From the NCBI GenBank assembly GCA_044339595.1, contig JBIIVF010000076.1, forward strand, positions 1-11,830: a stretch of 11,830 nt of DNA, in the 5' to 3' direction. The notes under the pieces are model-generated. The model did no database searches, was not told the origin of the DNA, and was given only the letters and a program-made list of their open reading frames with translations. Both the position numbers and the translations under genes were made by a program. The stretch is from CAZTGZ01 sp044339595 (GTDB taxonomy: Bacteria > Bacteroidota > Bacteroidia > NS11-12g > UBA9320). Of the stretch, positions 5,885 to 11,830 are shown piece after piece (position 1 is the first letter of the stretch; each line of letters starts with the position of its first letter).

Positions 5885-8800
5885 GTGTCAAAGGTACTTA
5901 AAATAACCCTAATCATACTGACGAGTCTGTTGATTCTGCTTGCCGGTATTACGTTTGCCCTGAGAACCAGAGCAGTTCAAGTTTGGATTATTCAAAAAGT
6001 CACCGGATATCTCAGCCGTGAACTGCAAACCAAAGTATCGATGAGCGGGGTCAATATTCGGTTTTTCGATAAAGCAGACCTGCTCGATTTGTATATCGAA
6101 GACCGTCAGGGAGATACGCTTTTTTATTTCGAGCGATTGGGCATACAGCTTCAGTCTTATAATACAGACAAACGGGTAATTACGCTAAGAAAACTCGAAA
6201 TTATAGGCACGCGGGTGCATTTTGCCTTGCCGGAAGGCTCCAATGACCTTAACTACCAGTTTATCATTGATTATTTTAATAAGGCTCCATCCGGGGGCGG
6301 AGGCAGTTGGGTGATTAAAAGTAAAAAAGTAATCATCCGAGACACCGATTTTCGAATGTGGCGACAGGGCATTAAACCACCGGAATTAAGAAAGTTTGAT
6401 GAAAATCACATCCATTTCTATGGTCTCAATGCAGATCTCGAGCAGTTTGTAATTATAGATGATTCAATCCGTTTTAGATCGACCTCATTCGCCTGCAGAG
6501 AGCGTTCGGGATTGCGCATTGCCAACCTTAGGACCGATGCCACCATCTGGTCTAAAGGGATGGTTTTCGACAGCCTGATGCTCCAAACGGCCAGAAGTAC
6601 CTTGCGTGACCGTTTAGTTTTCAGATATGACCATTTCAATAACTTCAACTACTTTATTGATAGCGTAAGAATCGAAGCCAATCTGGAAAAATCACGCATC
6701 AATATTCAGGAATTGGGTTATTTCTCCAATGAACTTTTACCATTAAATTATTCCCTGCTCGTTTCCGGAGATATGAAGGGTGTGGTCAGTAATTTTAAAG
6801 TAGACCAGATGATGATGGCTTTTGGTAACAAAACTCAACTTTCAGGTAAGTTGAGAATAAAGGGACTTCCGGACATAGATGATGCCTTTATTGATGCCGA
6901 TATAGCTAATTTAATCACCCGTCCTGTGGATATTAGATCCTTGATAAGAACCACAGAACTCCCAAAAGAAATAAGCCTGCTGGGAGATGTTTCTTTCGAT
7001 GGAAAATTCACAGGATTTATTCATGATTTTGTGGCCTATGGTAATTTGAATTCCGACTTAGGGAACCTCAGCTCAGACATCAACATGAAAATTCCAAAGA
7101 CAGGTCCTCCGGTCTATTCAGGAAATATCACCTCCACGCAGTTCGATCTTGGAAAAATATTAACCGACGCCGGTTTAGGCAGTACCGGATTCGCATTAAA
7201 TGTGGATGGCAAGGGCTTCAGCATGAATGATTTTGATGCTAAGATCGATGGAAATATTTCTGAATTGGAATGGAATCACTACCGATTTTCCGGCATAGAA
7301 CTCAATGGGCATTTTATTCAAAAGAACTTCAAGGGCAATGCTTCCATTAAGGATGATAATATAGACTTGGTTTTTAAAGGGGATATCAATTTGAATGAGG
7401 AACTGCCTGTCTATGACTTTGTGGCAGATATCAAGCATGCCAATCTAACCCATTTACACCTCGACTCTGCCGCGGAAAGCGTGGTCAGTTCTTCCGTTTC
7501 GGTGCAACTAAGGGGCGATGAACTGGATAATTTGAGCGGTACCGCCAGATTGAAGAATTTGGATATTCAACGCAACGGCAAGTCATTTTATATGGCAGAA
7601 ACAAGCCTTTTCTCAGCGTCAGTAGCCAATAAACGGATGTTGATCTTTAATTCAGACATTGCGGATATAACCATCCAGGGAGAATTCGCTTTTAGTGGTT
7701 TGGGCATGGCTTACAAAGAGTTTCTATCAACTCTTTTTCCTGAAATGTTTCCAGAACTAAGGGGAACTAAAACGCCGGTGAGCATTGCGTTTATCTCAAG
7801 ATTTAAACGCCCTGACATCCTTTCATCATTGCTCAATTCGAGATTTGAGATTAGTCCGGGAACGGCCAGCGGTGATTACAACAGCATTCAAGAAAGTCTC
7901 AATTTTAAAAGTAATTTTGATTCTGTGCGATGGGATGACATCGTGATTAAGGACTGGGATGTGAATTTAAAAAAGGAGCCGGGCGAATTGCTCAACCTAA
8001 GTACCGAGATTTTTACCATCAATCAGAAAAATGCCACCCGGGTCAACCACTTATTGCTCAATTCGAGTATCTCTCCCAATTTTATAGAATTTACCCTGAT
8101 GGCAGATGATATTGAGCATGATGCCCATTTCTTCACCTATGGCCATAGTTTGTTTACCAAAGACAGCGTGATGGTGCAATTGGAAGACGGATTGTTAAGT
8201 GTCTTCGACAAGACCTGGAAGATTAGCAATAACAATCGCTTTGAAATAGCCGGTGGAAATGTTCATATTACCGATTTTGCGATTCTTTCAGACCAGGAAA
8301 GGCTTGATTTGAATGGATATGTCTACAAAAATGACGAGACCGAAATGAGCCTGTGGTTGAAGGATTTTGATTTGAAGATTCTATCGCCTTTGATCGGTTC
8401 GGAAAGCATGGATAAAATATCCGGAATAACCAATGGAACCTTAAACGTGAGTGGAAAATGGTTTGAGCCATCCATCAATTCCGATCTCATTATAGATAAT
8501 CTTACCCTGAATGCCGATACCCTGGGTAATTTTAAATTGATTACAAAAGCTTCCGGTAAAAATCCACTCGAAATGGATGTGTATAGCACCATGCAGGAAG
8601 GACTTCTGAAAGACATGGAGATCATTGGGAAAATTAACCTGGGTATCAGCGATCAAAACTTAGACCTGAAAATGACCTGGCGCAATGGGGAAATCAAACC
8701 CATCGGTCAATTTTTTAAAGGGATTGCCAGCGATTTCAGGGGTAAACTAAGCGCATCCGTATATGTTGGCGGCACTTTTGATCATCCTAAATTTACAGGA

Positions 8801-10306
8801 ACGGCTCTTTTAGACTCTTGCTCATTTTTGGTGGATTATACCAATGTACGCTATGCTTTGAAAGGGAGCATGTCGATTTCTGACAAGAAATTCGCCATGA
8901 ATTATATGGAAATAACCGATGCATTTAACAATGGTGGAAATGTGAGCGGAGCCATCATGCATGATTTTTTTGATGATTTTTATTTGGATGTGAAAATGAG
9001 CAATCTCCGAAATTTTATGGGATTGAATACAAAAAAGGGTGACAACGAGTTGTTTTACGGTACGGCTACCCTCGATGGATCATGCGCATTCAAAGGCCCG
9101 TTGGATGATATTTATATGAACATCAATGCCAAAAGCCGAAAAGGAACCCGAATTTTTATTCCACTTGAATGGGATACGGATAATACCTCCGTGGGATTCA
9201 TCAGCTTTGCCAAGGCAGAAGAAGAGGATAAATCAGAGAAAAATTCAGATTTGGAAGGATTTCGAATGGATTTCAACTTCGAACTTACACCTGAGGCATA
9301 CATCGAATTAATTTTTGATGAATTGATGGATGATCGCATCAAAGGCAGTGGAAATGGAAATCTAAAAATGGAAATCAATTCATTCGGTGATTTTTCAATG
9401 TATGGAGATTATATCATTGAAACCGGACAGTATCACTTTACCGCCTTAAACTTTATCAGCAAAGAATTTAACATCACCAGTGGAAGCAGCATCACATGGG
9501 ATGGCAACCCGTACGATGGCAAAATGAACATTGAAGCGGTGAAAAGAGAAAACTCCGCCCCGGCAGATTTGCTGGCGGGATTGGTACCCGATGAACAATT
9601 GCAGAATTACCGAACTAAAATACCGGTTGATTGTCAGCTGTTTTTAAAAGGATTGCTCTTTTCTCCTGATATCTCTTTTGGATTGAGTTTTCCGAATCAG
9701 AGCAATGCGGCAACTTCCGGATTTAATACCTTTAACAGTGTGGTAAGTCGAATACAATCAGATCCTGAAGAATTGAATCGACAGGTATTCAGTCTTTTGG
9801 TATTGGGAAGTTTTATCCCACCCGGATTTGCAAGTGGTACCGGTGCTTTGGCGGCCTCCAGCGGAATTCAAAGCACGGTGAACAATAGCGTGGGTGATCT
9901 GATCAGCAATCAGGTGAGCAACTGGATTTCTCAGCTCGACAGTCGCTGGCAAATTGGCATCGATTGGCAAAGTGCGAGTGAAGCCACCAAGAAAGAACTG
10001 ATATTCTCGGTAAAACGGAAGTTTCTGAACGATCGACTTGAGTTTGATGGCTCTGTAGATGCCAATGCCATCAATGGCCGCAATCCGTATAACCTGAACA
10101 TACAATACAACATCACCTCTGATGGTCGGTTTAAAGTGCGTGGTTTCTCCAAATTCGCCAATGATCCTACTCTGGGCGTGGTCAGCAATATTTTTACCAC
10201 CGGGGTTGGTTTTTCTTACCGAAAACAATTCAATCATTTCAGAATCAAAAGGAAAACAGAAACCTTAAAGCCTGCACCTGCTGCTATAAAACCGGAAGAG
10301 GAGTAG
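5885..10306 (+). CDS. tamB: TamB-like translocation and assembly module protein (DUF490 C-terminal domain)
   Basis: A 1473-residue envelope protein anchored in the inner membrane by one N-terminal helix (residues about 7-26, ITLIILTSLLILLAGITFAL); the rest should span the periplasm as a long beta-groove. The AsmA/TamB superfamily is implicated in outer-membrane protein assembly (with the Omp85 protein TamA) and in bridge-like phospholipid transport between membranes. Visible: a Gly-rich stretch PSGGGGSW (135-142), many repeats of alternating hydrophobic strands, and the C-terminal DUF490 signature: GNGNLKMEINSFGDFSMYGD (about 1156-1175), IETGQYHFTALNFISKEF, FNITSGSSITWDGNPYDG (1195-1212) and DPEELNRQVFSLLVLGSFIP (from 1293). 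The size fits Bacteroidota members. The start must be GTG at 5885: the next in-frame ATG (residue 53) would remove the membrane anchor. No tamA is in view. Monocistronic, followed by a repeat-rich spacer. The family is sure; lipid versus protein-assembly role is inference. Confidence 0.93.
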   Translation: MSKVLKITLIILTSLLILLAGITFALRTRAVQVWIIQKVTGYLSRELQTKVSMSGVNIRFFDKADLLDLYIEDRQGDTLFYFERLGIQLQSYNTDKRVITLRKLEIIGTRVHFALPEGSNDLNYQFIIDYFNKAPSGGGGSWVIKSKKVIIRDTDFRMWRQGIKPPELRKFDENHIHFYGLNADLEQFVIIDDSIRFRSTSFACRERSGLRIANLRTDATIWSKGMVFDSLMLQTARSTLRDRLVFRYDHFNNFNYFIDSVRIEANLEKSRINIQELGYFSNELLPLNYSLLVSGDMKGVVSNFKVDQMMMAFGNKTQLSGKLRIKGLPDIDDAFIDADIANLITRPVDIRSLIRTTELPKEISLLGDVSFDGKFTGFIHDFVAYGNLNSDLGNLSSDINMKIPKTGPPVYSGNITSTQFDLGKILTDAGLGSTGFALNVDGKGFSMNDFDAKIDGNISELEWNHYRFSGIELNGHFIQKNFKGNASIKDDNIDLVFKGDINLNEELPVYDFVADIKHANLTHLHLDSAAESVVSSSVSVQLRGDELDNLSGTARLKNLDIQRNGKSFYMAETSLFSASVANKRMLIFNSDIADITIQGEFAFSGLGMAYKEFLSTLFPEMFPELRGTKTPVSIAFISRFKRPDILSSLLNSRFEISPGTASGDYNSIQESLNFKSNFDSVRWDDIVIKDWDVNLKKEPGELLNLSTEIFTINQKNATRVNHLLLNSSISPNFIEFTLMADDIEHDAHFFTYGHSLFTKDSVMVQLEDGLLSVFDKTWKISNNNRFEIAGGNVHITDFAILSDQERLDLNGYVYKNDETEMSLWLKDFDLKILSPLIGSESMDKISGITNGTLNVSGKWFEPSINSDLIIDNLTLNADTLGNFKLITKASGKNPLEMDVYSTMQEGLLKDMEIIGKINLGISDQNLDLKMTWRNGEIKPIGQFFKGIASDFRGKLSASVYVGGTFDHPKFTGTALLDSCSFLVDYTNVRYALKGSMSISDKKFAMNYMEITDAFNNGGNVSGAIMHDFFDDFYLDVKMSNLRNFMGLNTKKGDNELFYGTATLDGSCAFKGPLDDIYMNINAKSRKGTRIFIPLEWDTDNTSVGFISFAKAEEEDKSEKNSDLEGFRMDFNFELTPEAYIELIFDELMDDRIKGSGNGNLKMEINSFGDFSMYGDYIIETGQYHFTALNFISKEFNITSGSSITWDGNPYDGKMNIEAVKRENSAPADLLAGLVPDEQLQNYRTKIPVDCQLFLKGLLFSPDISFGLSFPNQSNAATSGFNTFNSVVSRIQSDPEELNRQVFSLLVLGSFIPPGFASGTGALAASSGIQSTVNNSVGDLISNQVSNWISQLDSRWQIGIDWQSASEATKKELIFSVKRKFLNDRLEFDGSVDANAINGRNPYNLNIQYNITSDGRFKVRGFSKFANDPTLGVVSNIFTTGVGFSYRKQFNHFRIKRKTETLKPAPAAIKPEEE

Positions 10307-10312
10307 TGGGGA

Positions 10313-10372
10313 TGATTTAGCGATGAAACGATGAAACAATGTAATGATTTAGCGATATAATGATTTAACGAT
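10313..10372. repeat. Degenerate short repeat after tamB (TGATTTAGCGAT type)
   Basis: TGATTTAGCGAT occurs at 10313-10324 and 10345-10356, with the variant TGATTTAACGAT at 10361-10372. CGATGAAA occurs twice in between, at 10321 and 10329. This low-complexity GAT/AAC-rich sequence lies immediately after the tamB stop and resembles short degenerate intergenic repeats of Bacteroidota. There is no reading frame and no clear terminator hairpin. Confidence 0.6.
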
Positions 10373-10429
10373 TTCTAGGATTTTATTGTCGCTAATAAAC
10401 ATCCGAGTTTTATATTTCATCCGTTTATC

Positions 10430-10530
10430 GTCTGAACTATGATTTGTTTAATTTAAGGTGGACCATGATTTTTTCCACCACACACCTCCGCGCTATCCTT
10501 ATATCCGTTTAATCCGCGATTCAGAATATC
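10430..10530. repeat. Repeat unit 1 (diverged)
   Basis: The most diverged unit. It keeps the left end (GTCTGAACTATGATTTG) and the right half (CCTCCGCG at 10485-10492, then ATCCGTTTAATCCGCGATTCAGA), but the central part differs from units 2 and 3. The centre contains its own hairpin, GGTGGA (10457-10462) and TCCACC (10474-10479), with an 11-nt loop. The TTCAGA at its end (10520-10525) pairs with TCTGAA (10532-10537) of the next unit. Confidence 0.7.
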
Positions 10531-10634
10531 GTCTGAACCATGATTTTTGTAAGATTCAAAGATTACCAAGATTTTAAGTCGACAACAACCCTCCGCGTCA
10601 TCCCTTCATCCGCCTAATCCGCTATTCAAACATT
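10531..10634. repeat. Repeat unit 2
   Basis: A 104-nt unit that differs from unit 3 at about seven positions by eye. It contains AAGATT twice, the AAGTCGACAACAACC core and CCTCCGCG (10590-10597), then CATCCGCCTAATCCGC. Its end, TTCAAACA, forms a near-perfect inverted repeat (one mismatch, 1-nt centre) with TGTCTGAA at the start of unit 3. Confidence 0.8.
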
Positions 10635-10738
10635 GTCTGAACCATGATTTTTGTAAGATTCAAATTTTACCAAGATTTTAAGTCGACAACAACCCTCCGC
10701 GTCATCCATTCATCCGCCTAATCCGCGATTCCGACAAT
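10635..10738. repeat. Repeat unit 3
   Basis: Nearly the same as unit 2, with CCTCCGCG at 10694-10701. The differences fall mainly in AAATTTTACC versus AAAGATTACC and at the 3' end (GATTCCGACAAT). The array stops here, passing into AT-rich sequence upstream of the WD40 gene. Confidence 0.8.
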
Positions 10739-10747
10739 TCATCAAAA

Positions 10748-10770
10748 AAATAAATCTACCAAATTTATTT
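10748..10770. other. AT-only inverted repeat at the right edge of the repeat array
   Basis: AAATAAAT (10748-10755) and ATTTATTT (10763-10770) are perfectly complementary around the 7-nt loop CTACCAA. The stem has no G-C pair, so a hairpin would be weak. It lies about 95 nt upstream of the WD40 gene. Confidence 0.3.
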
Positions 10771-10819
10771 ACCTTTATGACATTCGACATATAGAATATG
10801 GCATAAGAGTTGTTACTTT

Positions 10820-10845
10820 GAAACAATTCGAATTTTCGAGGTTTC
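10820..10845 (+). promoter_or_regulatory. Possible leader hairpin upstream of the WD40 gene
   Basis: GAAAC (10820-10824) pairs with GTTTC (10841-10845), and inside it CGAA (10829-10832) pairs with TTCG (10835-10838), separated by an uneven internal loop. It sits 20 nt before the ATG. A TACTTTG stretch (10814-10820), one base short of the TAnnTTTG promoter element, lies at its left edge, but no suitable -33 TTG was found. Weak evidence for a leader or promoter. Confidence 0.25.
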
Positions 10846-10864
10846 ACCTTTTGATTTTAGTGAT

Positions 10865-11830
10865 ATGAAAAAAATTACTTTTTGTCTGATGTTCATCGCC
10901 TGTTCTGGTGTGTTTCAGGCTTTCTCACAAGATTCAGCTTCGGGTTTTAAAACTATTTTAAGGGAGCATACGGATGATGTAGAGTGTGTAGCTTTTTCTC
11001 CGGATGGCAAATACATTGCCACCGGCGGATGGGATAAAGCTATTCGAGTTTTTACCATCGATAGCACCATTGAATGGTTAGGCACGCTTTACGGTCATGA
11101 CGCCGCAGTTACCAGTATTTCTTTCTCGCGCGACAGCAAAAAGATTATCAGCGGGGGAAACGATTTCAATACCATCATTTGGGAATTGGCACCCGAAGGT
11201 ATTTTTGTTCAAAAACAATCGCACAGATTTTCTACTACGGCGGTAACTTCCGTGGCCTACGGGATGAGTCTCAAAACGATCTTCGCGGCCAGTGCCGATG
11301 GCAAGATTACCAGTTACGACCTCGAAAAGAAAATCGAAAGAAAAATCGACAATAAAGAACCGGTGAATTGCATCGGTATCAGCCCGGATCAACGAAATAT
11401 CTTTTGCGCTGACAATGGACATATCCTTAAGCAGTACGACATCAAAGGAGCGGTTACACGTACCTTCGAAGGTCATAAAGACGCCATCAATGCGGTAGCT
11501 ACTTCCATCAACAATAAATATATCGTAACCGGAAGCAGTGATAAAACTGCCATTATTTGGGACAATCAAACCGGTAAAAAGTTGCGCGAACTCATCGGTC
11601 ATGAATGGAAAGTTATGAGTGTCGCCATTAGTATGGATTCCAAATATGTTTTAACGGGGTCAACCGATGGTACCGTAAAATTATGGGATTTAGAAACAGG
11701 AAAAATAGTTAAATCTTTTAGTGGTGTGGGCAATCAGGTTACGTATGTGGCGATCCATCCCAACAATAAATTGATCGGTTCTGCCAACCATCTCGAGTCC
11801 ACCATTGAAGAAGGATTTGGCGCAGTCATC
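10865..11830 (+). CDS. Secreted WD40-repeat beta-propeller protein (partial, 3' end outside window)
   Basis: An open frame from ATG 10865 runs to the window end, giving 322 residues without a stop. The N-terminus MKKITFCLMFIACSGVFQAF is a signal peptide, probably cleaved near AFS|Q at about residue 21; FIAC at 10-13 is a poor lipobox and very close to the start. WD40 blades follow: 1 (34-66, HTDDVECVAFSPDGKYIATG, WDKAIRVF), 2 (78-107, GHDAAVTSISFS...IIW), 3 (120-152), 4 (164-192), 5 (203-233, GHKDAINAVAT...DKTAIIWD), 6 (245-275, GHEWKVMSVAIS...DGTVKLWD) and the beginning of 7 (from about 287). GH and WD hallmarks are clear in blades 5 and 6 and degenerate in 3 and 4. It is likely a seven-bladed scaffold for protein contacts in the periplasm or outside the cell; in Bacteroidota such propellers may be followed by further domains beyond the window. 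Partner unknown. Confidence 0.9.
   Translation, partial: MKKITFCLMFIACSGVFQAFSQDSASGFKTILREHTDDVECVAFSPDGKYIATGGWDKAIRVFTIDSTIEWLGTLYGHDAAVTSISFSRDSKKIISGGNDFNTIIWELAPEGIFVQKQSHRFSTTAVTSVAYGMSLKTIFAASADGKITSYDLEKKIERKIDNKEPVNCIGISPDQRNIFCADNGHILKQYDIKGAVTRTFEGHKDAINAVATSINNKYIVTGSSDKTAIIWDNQTGKKLRELIGHEWKVMSVAISMDSKYVLTGSTDGTVKLWDLETGKIVKSFSGVGNQVTYVAIHPNNKLIGSANHLESTIEEGFGAVI

Larger units (their letters stand above)
10400..10738. repeat. Array of ~100-nt imperfect-palindromic intergenic repeats (three units plus a truncated one)
   Basis: Three head-to-tail units begin with GTCTGAAC at 10430, 10531 and 10635 (spacing 101 and 104 nt) and end near ATCCGCxATTC. The stretch 10400-10429 ends in CATCCGTTTA like the other units' 3' ends and is probably a truncated unit. 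Each unit is an imperfect palindrome: the left arm (GTCTGAACCATGATT...GATT...GATT) is roughly complementary to the right arm (CATCC...AATCCGC.ATTCAGAC), so a unit could fold into one long irregular hairpin. There is no coding potential and no transposase. The structure resembles REP- or MITE-like non-coding repeats. The whole gene-free spacer 10307-10864 holds this array, the short repeat on its left and the WD40 gene leader on its right. Confidence 0.8.

Noticed and set aside
5821..5916. Longer TsaD start at 5916
   Set aside because: It would add 32 non-conserved residues and overlap the divergent tamB coding region and its spacer.
9758..10237. 159-residue minus-strand open frame opposite the tamB C-terminus
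   Set aside because: A shadow of the conserved DUF490 domain encoded on the plus strand.
10400..10738. CRISPR array
   Set aside because: The ~100-nt units repeat along their whole length and are not short repeats with unique spacers; no cas genes are present.
10865..10903. Lipoprotein signal in the WD40 protein (Cys13)
   Set aside because: FIAC is a poor lipobox, lies only 13 residues from the start and is followed by more hydrophobic sequence with a better signal peptidase I site near residue 21.
11078..11602. 174-residue minus-strand open frame opposite the WD40 gene
   Set aside because: The plus strand encodes clear WD40 blades across the whole interval; the reverse frame has no recognisable features.

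Overview
The window looks like chromosomal DNA from a member of the Bacteroidota (a Flavobacteriia-, Sphingobacteriia- or Saprospiria-like lineage; I cannot place it more finely). Reasons: moderately AT-rich sequence, several upstream regions with the Bacteroidota -7 promoter element TAnnTTTG, short AQ-ending signal peptides, a carboxypeptidase-regulatory-like N-terminus typical of this phylum's surface proteins, a secreted protein of the family often mislabelled 'asparagine synthetase B' in these genomes, and a large TamB-type protein head-to-head with tsaD.

Layout. (1) 1-198, minus: N-terminal fragment of an exported protein with a carboxypeptidase-regulatory-like domain, running off the left edge. 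(2) About 199-354: divergent intergenic region with a 7-bp perfect inverted repeat. (3) 355-2246, plus: cofactor-independent phosphoglycerate mutase (gpmI) whose stop overlaps the start of a group III truncated haemoglobin. (4) 5820-2252, minus: tsaD, then a secreted 276-residue protein with YD/Rhs-like strands, the fluoride channel crcB, and a secreted 419-residue protein with a glutamine-amidotransferase-like Cys region. The last three are packed with a 4-nt overlap and a 1-nt gap and almost certainly share a transcript. (5) 5885-10306, plus: a 1473-residue TamB-like envelope protein, divergent from tsaD across 64 nt. (6) 10307-10864: a gene-free stretch holding a degenerate 12-nt repeat and an array of three ~100-nt imperfectly palindromic units plus a truncated fourth. 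(7) 10865 to the right edge, plus: a secreted WD40 beta-propeller protein, cut off by the window end.

How the genes fit together. Most are housekeeping or envelope functions: glycolysis (GpmI), tRNA t6A modification (TsaD), fluoride export (CrcB) and envelope lipid or protein traffic (TamB). The less understood parts are the two secreted proteins co-transcribed with crcB, the haemoglobin coupled to gpmI, and the repeat array. I found no CRISPR array, transposase, phage gene, tRNA or rRNA, and no convincing new defence or biosynthetic system. The best leads are the repeat family and the uncharacterised secreted proteins.
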